A program made the position numbers and the translations under genes. From CAZGVW01 sp964529265 (GTDB lineage Bacteria; Planctomycetota; Phycisphaerae; Phycisphaerales; UBA1924): DNA of 31,570 nt. Location: positions 1-31,570 of the forward strand of contig CAZGVW010000078.1 of assembly GCA_964529265.1 (NCBI GenBank), read 5' to 3'. The notes beneath the pieces were generated by a model. It had not been told where the DNA came from and did no database searches. It saw only the letters and a list, made by a program, of their open reading frames with translations. This document shows positions 7,631 to 15,514 of this stretch, in pieces. Position 1 is the stretch's first letter, and each line of letters begins with the position of its first letter.

Positions 7631-7637
7631 CCGCGCC

Positions 7638-9398
7638 ATGATCCGGCGGTGGATGAACAATCGGCCAATCCAAGCCTCCGCGCTGCTGGGGCTGCTGCAC
7701 GCTGCGCTGTTTGCGCTGGCGTTCGTGCCGGGGGCGGCGTGGTGGCCGGTGGTGTTTCTCGCGCCGGCGCCGCTGATCTGGATCGGCCTCGCCTCGCCGC
7801 GGCCGCTCGCGAGCGCGCTGGTGGCGGGCGCGGCGTCGATTCCGGCGTGGGCGCTGCACCATCTTTGGCTTATTGACGTGACGATCGCCGGCTATCCGCT
7901 GCTGAGCGTGTATCTGGCGCTCTATCCGGCGCTGTTCGTATGGGTGACGGCGCGGCTCTCGCGCGGTCGCGGGATCCAGGCGCCTGCTGCGCTCTTCGTG
8001 TTCATCCCGGTGCTGTGGGTGGGGCTCGAGACGCTGCGCGGGCTGATCGTGCTCAGCGGCTACCCGTGGTATCTGCTTGCGCATCCCGCCATCGCGGCCG
8101 AAGGCTACGCGATGCTCGCCTCCGTCATCGGGACCTTCGGGGTCAGCCTGATCAGCGCGGTCATCTCGACGCTGATCGGCGTGGGCGGTCTGGGACTGCT
8201 GGATGACGGCCCGCGCGAACGCCTGAGGAAGTGGCTTCCCGCGATGATCGCCGCGCCTCTGCTCTTTGCCGCGGGGCACTTCGGCGGCGCATCGCTTCGC
8301 AGCGCGCCGCCCGCCGGACAGCACGACTGGACCATCGCCGTCATTCAGACCAACGTTCCCCAGGACAACAAGATCGGCTGGACGCCGGAGCGGCAACTTC
8401 GCGACTTCGCGGAGTTCGTGGACCTGACTCGCGCCGCGGCGGCGCAATCCCCGCGGCCGGACCTGATCGTCTGGCCGGAGACGATGTTCCCCGGGCTCTC
8501 CCTCAACGCGGAGGCGGTCGCGGCGGAAGCCGCAGCCGACCTGGCCCTCACGGTCAACGGGTCGCCGTTCAGCACGCTGCTCTTCCACGATGAACTCATG
8601 GCGCTTCAGGCGGAGATCGGCGTCCCGATGCTCGTCGGGGCGCACGCGCGGATCGGGCTGCGCTTCGAGCCGGATGTCGAGGGTCGCATCCGGATCGAGC
8701 AGGATGCCTCGCACAACAGCGCGTTCGTGCTCGCGGGCGGGCAGGTGCTCGATCAGCGCGCCGACAAGATCCACCTGACGCCCTTCGGGGAAGTGATGCC
8801 GATCATCTCGCGCTTCGACTGGCTCGAGGCCCGCCTCCTCGCCCTCGGCGCCCCGGGGATGTCATTCGACCTCGCTCCGGGCGCGGGGCCCGTCGCGCTG
8901 GAGATCCCCGCGGCTCAGGGCGGCGACCCGCTCCGAGTCGGCACGCCGATCTGCTTCGAGGCGACGATGCCGGGGGTCTGCCGGCGGCTTGTGTATGACG
9001 GCCCCCGGCGGCGGGCGGACGCGTTGATCAACCTGACCAACGACGGCTGGTTCAACGTCTACGACATCGGCAGGCGGCAGCACCTCACCATCGCGCGCTG
9101 GCGGTGCATCGAACTCGGGACGCCGATGATCCGGGCCGCCAACACCGGGATTTCCTGCCTCATCGACGCCCGCGGAAGAGTCACCCAGGCGGGCCCCAAC
9201 AGCCGAAAAGACCCTGCCGAAGCCGAGACGCCCGCCCGCGTGGCGGGCGTGATGACCGTCACGCTGCCGGTCGTGAACCCGGAGCAAGCGACGGCGTACG
9301 CCCGGGTGGGCGACCTCGCCGGGTGGGGGTGTCTGGCGCTTTCGCTGGCCGGGGCGGCGCCGGCGGTGATCCGGAAGCGCAGCGCCGGCGCATCTTGA
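7638..9398 (+). CDS. lnt: Apolipoprotein N-acyltransferase
   Basis: Adds the third acyl chain to the N-terminal cysteine of lipoproteins at the periplasmic face of the inner membrane. At 586 residues it is somewhat longer than the E. coli enzyme (512). Six to seven N-terminal membrane segments lie in roughly residues 10-215. The nitrilase-like domain follows and carries the complete triad: E281 in W-P-E-T, K377 in D-K-I-H-L-T-P-F-G-E and C439 in I-C-F-E. It also has N-L-T-N-D-G-W-F and R-A-A-N-T-G-I-S. The domain contains an insert between about residues 290 and 350. A C-terminal membrane segment is present. A lipoprotein gene follows 27 bases downstream, so the two may be co-transcribed. Confidence 0.95.
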   Translation: MIRRWMNNRPIQASALLGLLHAALFALAFVPGAAWWPVVFLAPAPLIWIGLASPRPLASALVAGAASIPAWALHHLWLIDVTIAGYPLLSVYLALYPALFVWVTARLSRGRGIQAPAALFVFIPVLWVGLETLRGLIVLSGYPWYLLAHPAIAAEGYAMLASVIGTFGVSLISAVISTLIGVGGLGLLDDGPRERLRKWLPAMIAAPLLFAAGHFGGASLRSAPPAGQHDWTIAVIQTNVPQDNKIGWTPERQLRDFAEFVDLTRAAAAQSPRPDLIVWPETMFPGLSLNAEAVAAEAAADLALTVNGSPFSTLLFHDELMALQAEIGVPMLVGAHARIGLRFEPDVEGRIRIEQDASHNSAFVLAGGQVLDQRADKIHLTPFGEVMPIISRFDWLEARLLALGAPGMSFDLAPGAGPVALEIPAAQGGDPLRVGTPICFEATMPGVCRRLVYDGPRRRADALINLTNDGWFNVYDIGRRQHLTIARWRCIELGTPMIRAANTGISCLIDARGRVTQAGPNSRKDPAEAETPARVAGVMTVTLPVVNPEQATAYARVGDLAGWGCLALSLAGAAPAVIRKRSAGAS

Positions 9399-9425
9399 CC
9401 CGATGAAGTATCCGGGGATTCAGAA

Positions 9426-10544
9426 ATGAACCGAGAAGCACTCAGACGTCGGACCATTGCAGGCGCCATCTTCCTCACCCTTGCCGCGGGGGCGGCAGGG
9501 TGCACGTCTTCCGAGAAACAGGTCGAACTCTCGCCGCCGGAGACGTTTCAGGATCCGCTCAATCGCTCCGCCCTCCGTGAGCAGGCGCTTGTGGTGCTGA
9601 CCACGGCCGGCACGAACGAGGACCCGCTGCTCCGCGCCAACGCCATCGAGGCGCTGCATGCGGCGCCGGGCCGCGTGACGGATCTGGTCGCGGCGGGGCT
9701 GGTGGACCCCAATCCCGGCGTCCGATCGGTCGCGGCGATGACGGTCGGCGAACTGCGTCTCACAGAGAAGGTTCCGCAGGTGAGGCCCCTGCTCTACGAC
9801 GCCTCGCCCATGGTCCGGGCCAGCGCCATCTATGCGCTGATGCGCACGGCGACGGGAGTCGATCCGACGCCGCTGGCGCAGATGCTCATGAGCGAGGACG
9901 TGCGGGTCCGGGCGCAGGCGGCCTTCGTTCTGGGCGAACTTGGCGATCCCTCGGCCGTGCCGATGCTCAAGGAATCGGACAAGGACACGCCCAAGAAGGC
10001 GCCCCTCGCGCAGGTGCGCATCCTGCGGCTGCAGATCGCGGAGGCGCTCATCAAGCTCGGCGAGACGGAGGCGGTCGAAGCGGTTCGGGCCGCGCTGTAC
10101 CCCAGCCGGCCCGAGGACCTCGAGGCCACGGCGCTCGCGGCCCAGATCATCGGGCAGGTGGGCGACAAGCGGGCGGGGGACCAGTTGATGCTGCTCACCG
10201 CCTACAAGGACGAGTTCCGGATGCCGGCGGAAGTGCGGCTCGCCTGCGCCGGCTCACTGGCCCAGCTCGGCTTCCCCCAAGGCGCCTTCATCGCGGACGA
10301 GTTCTGGACGAGCGAGATCCCGGCCCTGCGGGCCCAATCTGCCTACGTCTACGGGGAGACCGCCCAGCCCGAGAACCTGACCAAACTGGAGGCCCTCATG
10401 AAGGACGATGCGGGCATCGTCCGTGTCTCGGCCGCCGCGGCGGTTCTGAAGGCCTCCGACCGCCTCGCCGGTTCGGACGTCGGCCGCCGGACATTCCCCC
10501 CGAACGTGCCTCGGCCCTCGGCCCAGGCCTCCGACCGGCAGTGA
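9426..10544 (+). CDS. HEAT-repeat lipoprotein
   Basis: A 372-residue protein with a lipoprotein signal peptide: basic start, hydrophobic core and lipobox A-A-G-C with the cysteine at residue 26. The rest is a series of alpha-helical HEAT/PBS-lyase-type repeats (about residues 45-345). They are recognisable from repeated patterns such as P-x-V-R-x-x-A-x-x-x-L-G-E-L, for example around residues 90-110, 125-140 and 155-175. Such repeats form scaffolds for protein binding. Its place between lnt and the mre cluster suggests an envelope role, but the partner is unknown. The C-terminal 30 residues are proline/serine-rich and probably disordered. Confidence 0.85.
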   Translation: MNREALRRRTIAGAIFLTLAAGAAGCTSSEKQVELSPPETFQDPLNRSALREQALVVLTTAGTNEDPLLRANAIEALHAAPGRVTDLVAAGLVDPNPGVRSVAAMTVGELRLTEKVPQVRPLLYDASPMVRASAIYALMRTATGVDPTPLAQMLMSEDVRVRAQAAFVLGELGDPSAVPMLKESDKDTPKKAPLAQVRILRLQIAEALIKLGETEAVEAVRAALYPSRPEDLEATALAAQIIGQVGDKRAGDQLMLLTAYKDEFRMPAEVRLACAGSLAQLGFPQGAFIADEFWTSEIPALRAQSAYVYGETAQPENLTKLEALMKDDAGIVRVSAAAAVLKASDRLAGSDVGRRTFPPNVPRPSAQASDRQ

Positions 10545-10570
10545 AATCGGGGTTTCGGGCGACCTGAGGG

Positions 10571-10602
10571 TTGACAGGCGCCGGGCCGCCCAATCAGATA
10601 CA
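10571..10602 (+). promoter_or_regulatory. Candidate sigma-70 promoter
   Basis: A perfect TTGACA (10571-10576) is followed by GATACA/ATACAA around 10597-10603. The spacing to the best -10 candidate (20-21 bases) is longer than the ideal 17, so the -10 assignment is uncertain. It lies about 130 bases before the GTG start at 10733 and has the only exact TTGACA I noticed in this region. Confidence 0.4.
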
Positions 10603-10720
10603 AGGCTTGCCGGTTTCACCGCCCCCGGGGATCCCGGCGCCGCCTCGTGCGTATCTTGCAGAGAGCCGGGCCTGCGCCCCCCTGCGCGGCCGGTCCAGAC
10701 CCGGTCCCCCAATCTGATTC

Positions 10721-10726
10721 GAGGAG
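10721..10726 (+). promoter_or_regulatory. Ribosome binding site GAGGAG deciding a GTG start
   Basis: GAGGAG six bases before GTG at 10733. It fixes the start of the coiled-coil gene at a GTG codon; there is no ATG nearby in frame upstream. Confidence 0.75.
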
Positions 10727-10732
10727 TCCACC

Positions 10733-11608
10733 GTGCACTGGTTGACCAAGATGATGGCGGTCTTCGCCGCGGTGCTGAGCATCCTGCTCGCTGCGCTTGC
10801 CGTGGCCTATTCGACGAACGCCGAACGCATCACCTCCGCGCTCCAGAAGGAGCGTCAGGACGCCGCGTCATACCAGCGGCAGCTGGAGGATGAGCGCAGC
10901 GCGTTCTCGGTCGAGAAGGTGAACTTGGAGACGCAGCTGGCGAACATCGCGGACGAGGCGCGGGCGATCAAGGGCGAGAACGAGCGCCTGGCGCTGGAGA
11001 ACGGCCGCCTGCTCGCCGACACCAAGACGGCCGAGGCGTCCGCGCTCGCGATCCAGTCGCGCATCGACCAGCTCGCCGCGACGGGCCAGACGCAGGCCAC
11101 GCTGATCGACAGCATGTATCAGGAGGTCTCGCACCTTCGCGACAACGAACTGCTCTACGCGCAGCGCGAGATCCAGTTGGGCGAGCGGATCAACGACCTC
11201 TCCGGGCAGTTGGAGGTCGCCACCGAGAACAACCGGGCGCTGCAGGAGCGGCTGGTGGACCTCCAGCGGCAGATGGATACCTCGACGCGTCTGGCCTCGG
11301 GCGGCAGCGGCGCGGCGTCGCCCTATGGGCGCGTCGAAGCCCGGATCACGGACGTCCGGCGGGACCCTGTGTCCGGGAAGCTGATGGCGCAGATCAACGC
11401 CGGCACGTCTGACCGGATCCAAACGGGGATGCAGCTGAGCATCAGCCGCGGGAACGAGTACATCGGAAGGCTGACGGTGGACACCGCCACGCTGAACGAG
11501 GCGGCGGGCCAGATCGACACCTTCAACCTGAAGACCGAGGCCAAGAAGGGCGACCTCGTCTGGACCGGTGCCCCCGGCGCCCCCGGAACCCCCGGCGGCC
11601 CCCGCTGA
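10733..11608 (+). CDS. Membrane-anchored coiled-coil protein with MreC-like C-terminal part
   Basis: A 291-residue protein with an N-terminal membrane anchor (about residues 5-27). A long coiled coil follows (about residues 30-185, rich in E/Q/R/L heptads). A small beta-type domain comes next (about residues 197-275), and then a G-A-P-G-A-P-G-T-P-G-G-P tail. The beta part (V-E-A-R-I-T-D-V-R-R-D, then D-R-I-Q-T-G-M-Q-L) echoes the MreC pattern in which a G-x-x-x-G-M/D-x-V-x-V turn follows a coiled coil. The GTG start is set by GAGGAG six bases upstream. It directly precedes a small membrane protein and mreB, which suggests a role in the elongation machinery. No family name can be given with certainty. 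Confidence 0.75.
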   Translation: MHWLTKMMAVFAAVLSILLAALAVAYSTNAERITSALQKERQDAASYQRQLEDERSAFSVEKVNLETQLANIADEARAIKGENERLALENGRLLADTKTAEASALAIQSRIDQLAATGQTQATLIDSMYQEVSHLRDNELLYAQREIQLGERINDLSGQLEVATENNRALQERLVDLQRQMDTSTRLASGGSGAASPYGRVEARITDVRRDPVSGKLMAQINAGTSDRIQTGMQLSISRGNEYIGRLTVDTATLNEAAGQIDTFNLKTEAKKGDLVWTGAPGAPGTPGGPR

Positions 11609-11634
11609 CCCGGCCTACCCACGGAGCCCGACCC

Positions 11635-11850
11635 ATGAGTCAGTTCGGAATGCAGATGCCGGGCGGCGGCGGGCAGAGACGCGCCCAGCCCAACGTGTAT
11701 ACGGCGCTCCTGTTCTTCGCCGTGGTGTGCCTTGCGGGCGCCTGCTTCTTCATGTGGCGGGCGGCGACCGAGGTGTCTCCGGCGACCGGAGCCGCGGCGC
11801 CCTTCACCCTCCAGCAGCCGAACCAGATCCGGCTCAGCGGGCAGCGATAG
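11635..11850 (+). CDS. Small single-span membrane protein
   Basis: A 71-residue protein with a glycine/arginine-rich cytoplasmic start (residues 1-20), one strongly hydrophobic segment (about residues 22-42, ending M-W-R) and a short hydrophilic tail. It starts 27 bases after the coiled-coil gene, with GGAG nine bases upstream of the ATG, and precedes mreB. The family was not recognised. Position suggests it belongs with the shape/envelope block. Typical codon usage and a good ribosome binding site support it as a real gene. Confidence 0.65.
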   Translation: MSQFGMQMPGGGGQRRAQPNVYTALLFFAVVCLAGACFFMWRAATEVSPATGAAAPFTLQQPNQIRLSGQR

Positions 11851-12125
11851 GGCCGGCGCCCTCCCGCTTCCGGGGGAGGCAGGGCGGGTGTCGGCGGCGT
11901 CCTGACCGGCGGCTCAAGCCCTTTGACCTGCACGGTCGGGCAGAATCCGATAACTTCTAGTGATTCAGGCCAGGAGGCCGATCCCCAACGATCGACGCGA
12001 GGTCTGCGCCGGTCGTGCGCCTACGCGGAGCCGTGGAAAGGAATCCGCCCGTGGAAGCCGTCGCCACCCCAACGGAACAACTCGCACCGCGCCAACGCCT
12101 CCGTTTCCGCGGAGAGGCTCTCGCT
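11851..12125. other. mreB leader region
   Basis: 275 bases before the GTG start of mreB. It contains a short GC hairpin (CCTCCC 11860-11865 with GGGAGG 11874-11879, no T run) just after the small membrane protein gene. TTGACC lies at 11923-11928, and an A/T-richer stretch GATAACTTCTAGTGATT lies at 11949-11965. The last two could be an mreB promoter, but the spacing (20 bases) is not standard. Confidence 0.4.
12111..12117 (+). promoter_or_regulatory. Ribosome binding site GGAGAGG of mreB
   Basis: GGAGAGG eight bases before GTG at 12126. It favours this GTG over an in-frame ATG at 12015, which would add 37 residues not found in MreB proteins. Confidence 0.7.
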
Positions 12126-13175
12126 GTGAACTTCGATCGTTTTCTGTCCTGGTTCAGCGTCGATATGGGCATCGATCTGGGCACGTGCAACACGCTCGTC
12201 GCGGTGCGCGGCGAGGGCATCGTGCTCAACGAGCCTTCCGTGGTCGCCGTGCGCAAGGGCACGAACCAGGTCATCGATAACGGCAACGCCGTGGGATGGG
12301 TCGCGAAGGAGATGCTCGGCAAGACGCCGGGCTCGATCACCGCGATCCGCCCGCTGAAGGACGGCGTGATCAGCGATTTCGAAGTGACCGAGGCGATGCT
12401 CGGGTACTTTATCCGCAAGGTGAACGGTCGCAGCCGCATCTTCGGGCCGCGCGTGGTGATTTCGGTGCCCTCGGGCATCACGGCGGTAGAGAAGCGCGCG
12501 GTGTTCGATTCCGCGGCGCGCGCCGGCGCGCGGAAGATCTACCTCGTGGAGGAGCCGATCGCCGCGGCGATCGGCGCCGGGCTGCCCTTCGCGGAGCCCA
12601 CGGCTTCGATGATCGTGGACATCGGCGGCGGCACGACCGAGGTGGCGATCATGTCGCTGGGCGACATCGCGGTGTGCGAATCGGTGCGCGTCGCGGGCGA
12701 CGACCTGGACGAGGCGATCATCAACCACCTGAAGAAGACGTACAACCTGATGATCGGTGAGCAATCGACCGAGCGCATCAAGATCGAGATCGGCTCCGCC
12801 GCGCCTGTGGGCGAGGAGACGTCGATGGAGGTGCGCGGGCGCGACATGATCTCCGGCCTGCCGCGGAAGATGGTGATCACGAGCGAGGAGATCCGCGAGG
12901 CGCTGCTGGAGCCGATTTCGACGATCGCCGACACCGTGACGCGGACGCTGGAGCGGGCGGAGCCCGAACTCGCGGCCGACCTCGTGAACAACGGCATCAC
13001 GCTGGCGGGCGGCGGCGCGCTGCTGCGGGGCATCGACGTGACGCTGAAGAACGCCACTGGGCTCGAAGTGCGCATCGCGGATGATCCGCTCACCTGCGTG
13101 GCGCGCGGGACGGCCATCTACCTCGAGAACCTCGATTCGTGGAAGAAGACGCTCGAGACGGACATGGATCTCTGA
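12126..13175 (+). CDS. mreB: Rod shape-determining protein MreB
   Basis: Bacterial actin that forms membrane-bound filaments guiding lateral cell-wall synthesis. With the GTG start at 12126 it has 349 residues, matching the normal 335-350. The actin-fold signatures are clear: the phosphate 1 loop M-G-I-D-L-G-T-C-N-T-L, P-L-K-D-G-V-I-S-D-F, V-P-S-G-I-T-x-V-E-K-R-A-V, the connecting E-E-P-I-A-A-A-I-G, the phosphate 2 loop D-I-G-G-G-T-T-E-V-A, and the adenosine motif L-A-G-G-G-A-L-L-R-G. The amphipathic N-terminus F-D-R-F-L-S-W-F suggests direct membrane contact. It heads mreBCD; no mrdA/rodA follows. Confidence 0.97.
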   Translation: MNFDRFLSWFSVDMGIDLGTCNTLVAVRGEGIVLNEPSVVAVRKGTNQVIDNGNAVGWVAKEMLGKTPGSITAIRPLKDGVISDFEVTEAMLGYFIRKVNGRSRIFGPRVVISVPSGITAVEKRAVFDSAARAGARKIYLVEEPIAAAIGAGLPFAEPTASMIVDIGGGTTEVAIMSLGDIAVCESVRVAGDDLDEAIINHLKKTYNLMIGEQSTERIKIEIGSAAPVGEETSMEVRGRDMISGLPRKMVITSEEIREALLEPISTIADTVTRTLERAEPELAADLVNNGITLAGGGALLRGIDVTLKNATGLEVRIADDPLTCVARGTAIYLENLDSWKKTLETDMDL

Positions 13176-13246
13176 TCGCCCCCTCAAGGCCCCGGACGGC
13201 CGGAAGGGCGGAAGAGCGGCCGCTCGCCGCCGGACACTCGTGAGCC

Positions 13247-14149
13247 ATGGCGAGAGGAACGTTCACCCCACAGCGATTGCTCGCCTTCGCCATCGTCGCG
13301 GTCATCGTGCTCGCGACGCTGCCCGGGCGGTTCACGCGCTGGGTGGAGTGGTTCCGCGGACCGGTTCAGTTCGTGCTCACGCCCGCTTCGGGCGCAGCCT
13401 CGGCGCTCGCGCATGCGCTGCGGCCCGCGGTGTCGGCGACGGCGCCGGCGGACCCCGCCACGCGCCAGGTGGCGGAGGATCGCGATCACTACCGCACGCT
13501 CTGGCTCGACGCGGAGCGCCGCAACGATGAACTCCAGCGGCAACTTGCGGAACTGCAGCGCGGCGCAGCGCTCATGCCGGAGATCGAGGTCGCGCACTTC
13601 TATGCCCGCGTCACAGGCGTTTCGAGCGACCCGCGCACCGGGCCGCTCGAGGTGCGGGCAGGGCGCGACCGCGGCGTGACGGAGGGCGACACCGTCGCCG
13701 TGGTGAACGCCGTGCACCTGGTCGGGCGGGTGATCGATGTGCGGCCACGGACGTCTTCCGTGCTGCCGATCACGCGGCCGGGCGCGGGGTGGATCCAGGC
13801 GCGGATCATGATCGACGACGCGACCGGCGCCTCGTGGCCGTGCCAGTTGCGCGGCGCGGGGGATGGAACCCTCCGCGGCGACGTGGAGGAGCGGTCAGCC
13901 GGGGCGGAGGCGGATCAATCGCGGGCCATCGAGCCGGGGCAGACCGTGCGGCTGCAGGACCCGAACTGGCCCGAGACGGCCCAGATGCTGGTGATCGGGC
14001 GCGTGGAGCGCGTGGCGCCGAAGGAGAACGCGCCGCTGCGGCTGGAGGTGGTCGTCCGGCCGGATGTGCAACTGGACCTTGTGCCGAGCGTGATCCTGCG
14101 CGCCCCCGCGCCCCAGGGTGAGAGCGAACCGGAGGGCGAGGCGCCATGA
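13247..14149 (+). CDS. mreC: Rod shape-determining protein MreC
   Basis: A 300-residue periplasmic scaffold protein linking MreB filaments to the elongation enzymes. It has one N-terminal membrane segment (about residues 10-25) and a coiled coil (about residues 72-110). The two-lobed beta domain follows, with the typical R-V-T-G-V-S-S-D-P, R-A-G-R-D-R-G-V-T-E-G-D-T-V and V-N-A-V-H-L-V-G-R-V motifs. The C-terminal tail is acidic and proline-rich. It lies 71 bases after mreB, and its stop overlaps the mreD start by ATGA, indicating translational coupling. Confidence 0.9.
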   Translation: MARGTFTPQRLLAFAIVAVIVLATLPGRFTRWVEWFRGPVQFVLTPASGAASALAHALRPAVSATAPADPATRQVAEDRDHYRTLWLDAERRNDELQRQLAELQRGAALMPEIEVAHFYARVTGVSSDPRTGPLEVRAGRDRGVTEGDTVAVVNAVHLVGRVIDVRPRTSSVLPITRPGAGWIQARIMIDDATGASWPCQLRGAGDGTLRGDVEERSAGAEADQSRAIEPGQTVRLQDPNWPETAQMLVIGRVERVAPKENAPLRLEVVVRPDVQLDLVPSVILRAPAPQGESEPEGEAP

Positions 14150-14733
14150 ACTGGATTGCCTTCGCCGTCGTCGCGTGGATGCTCTTCGGCCTGGAACTGG
14201 GCCTGAAGCCGGCGCTGCAACTGGGCGCGACGGGCATGGCGCCGTCGTTTGTGCTGGTGCTGCTGGTCATCACGAGCATGGCGGCGCAGCGGACGGCGGC
14301 GCTGTGGGGGGCGCTGGTGATCGGCGTGCTGCTGGATCTCACGTCGCCGCTGCCGGTCGCGCCGCCGCGGGGGGGCGCCGCCGCGGATTCGATCGTGCTT
14401 GTGGGGCCGCACGCGCTGGGGTGCCTGGTGGCGGCGTACGCCGTGCTCGTGCTGCGGGCGGTGGTGATGAAGCGAAGTGTGCTGGCGATCGCGTTCCTGT
14501 GCCTGATCGCGGCGGGGCTGGAGACGATTGTGGCCTGGGTGGTGATCACGGCGCGGTCGTGGTACGACCCGCTGATCTCCAGCCAGATGCGGGATGCGCT
14601 GGGCGCGCGGCTGGGCTCGGCGGTGTACACCGGGGTGCTGTCGCTGGCGCTGGGGCCGGCGCTGGCGCTGATCGGGCCGCTGCTGGGGCTCGATTTCGGG
14701 GGAGCGCCTCGCACGCGACGAAGGTACGGCTAA
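14146..14733 (+). CDS. mreD: Rod shape-determining protein MreD
   Basis: A 195-residue integral membrane protein with about five hydrophobic segments. The family is weakly conserved in sequence; the call rests on hydrophobicity, size (usually 160-190) and on its position immediately after mreC with a 4-base ATGA overlap. L-W-G-A-L-V-I-G-V-L-L-D-L matches the typical MreD segment with an acidic residue ending a membrane span. The stop TAA interlocks with the convergent phosphoribosyltransferase stop. In many bacteria mrdA and rodA follow; here they do not. Confidence 0.85.
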   Translation: MNWIAFAVVAWMLFGLELGLKPALQLGATGMAPSFVLVLLVITSMAAQRTAALWGALVIGVLLDLTSPLPVAPPRGGAAADSIVLVGPHALGCLVAAYAVLVLRAVVMKRSVLAIAFLCLIAAGLETIVAWVVITARSWYDPLISSQMRDALGARLGSAVYTGVLSLALGPALALIGPLLGLDFGGAPRTRRRYG

Positions 14734-15374
14734 CCCCGGGCTTCGCCGGCGGCATGGGCTTGGAGAAGGCGCACGACCTCCGCATCCTCCACCTGGTCGA
14801 AGCGATCGTAGAACTGGCCGACGGCGTAGAGCACAGGCGGCGCCAGCGCGCACACGACATCATCCGCCACGGCGGCAAGACGCCGCACGACCGAAGGCGG
14901 CGCGACGGGCAGGGCGATGAGGAGGCGCCTCGGGCCGCGCCTCTGCACCACCTCCGCGGCCGCCATGATGGAGGATCCGGTCGCGGCGCCATCGTCCACG
15001 AGGATCACGTCGCGCCCGGCGATGTCCGCCGCGGGCCGGACGTCGCGGATGGCGCGGGATTGCTCGCGTAGTTCACGGAGCCGCTCCTCCCGCTCGCGCT
15101 CGAGGTATTCGGCGCCCACCTCCTCAGCCGCGCTCCGGTTCAGGACCACGTCGCCATCCTCGCCGACGGCGCCGATCGCGAGTTCCGGCTGGTCGGGATG
15201 GCGGAGTTTCTTGACGAGGGCGACATCCAGTTCGCCGGCCAGGCGCTCCGCGATGGGCGCCGCCACGGCGACGCCGCCCCGCGGCACGGCCAGCACGAGG
15301 GGGTGATCGAGGCCGCGCTCGGAGAGCAGTACGGCCAGGCGTCGTCCGGCATCGGAGCGGTCGCGGAACCTCAT
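14730..15374 (-). CDS. Phosphoribosyltransferase-family protein
   Basis: A 214-residue type I phosphoribosyltransferase-fold protein. The PRPP-binding motif is D-V-I-L-V-D-D-G-A-A-T-G-S-S-I (about residues 121-135). The N-terminus carries F-R-D-R-x-D-A-G-R-R-L-A, L-A-V-P-R-G-G-V-A-V-A and K-L-R-H-P-x-x-P-E-L-A-I-G-A-V. This is the pattern of a widespread uncharacterised subgroup often annotated just as phosphoribosyltransferase, sometimes fused to dienelactone-hydrolase-type domains. The substrate base is unknown. The gene is convergent with mreD, sharing the tetranucleotide CTAA at 14730-14733. Confidence 0.85.
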   Translation of the reverse strand: MRFRDRSDAGRRLAVLLSERGLDHPLVLAVPRGGVAVAAPIAERLAGELDVALVKKLRHPDQPELAIGAVGEDGDVVLNRSAAEEVGAEYLEREREERLRELREQSRAIRDVRPAADIAGRDVILVDDGAATGSSIMAAAEVVQRRGPRRLLIALPVAPPSVVRRLAAVADDVVCALAPPVLYAVGQFYDRFDQVEDAEVVRLLQAHAAGEARG

Positions 15375-15413
15375 GGGAAAACTCTGGTGGGGGCTTCACG
15401 AACCGCGCGGTGC

Positions 15414-15419
15414 TATGAT
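15414..15419 (+). promoter_or_regulatory. Candidate -10 box TATGAT upstream of phhA
   Basis: TATGAT (five of six consensus bases) lies 95 bases before the phenylalanine hydroxylase ATG, in the 140-base divergent spacer. No good -35 hexamer was found at the matching distance. Confidence 0.35.
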
Positions 15420-15514
15420 TCCGGCGCCGGAAGGCCGTGAACAGGGCGGCCGGACCGCTCCTTCACGCACTCTAGGCGAGGCGCACGCTCCACGATGCGC
15501 CGGGAGCACCATTC

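Larger units (their letters stand above)
10545..10732. other. Intergenic region upstream of the coiled-coil gene
   Basis: 188 bases containing a consensus -35 hexamer TTGACA at 10571-10576 and an A/T-richer patch (AATCAGATACAA, 10592-10603) 15-27 bases further on. It probably carries the promoter of the coiled-coil/mre block. Confidence 0.5.

Noticed and set aside
11856..11887. GC-rich hairpin after the 71-residue membrane protein gene as a terminator
   Set aside because: The stem is only six base pairs with an eight-base loop, and no T run follows, so intrinsic termination is not supported.
12015..12125. An upstream ATG start for mreB
   Set aside because: It would add 37 residues absent from MreB proteins. 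GGAGAGG before GTG at 12126 gives the normal length.
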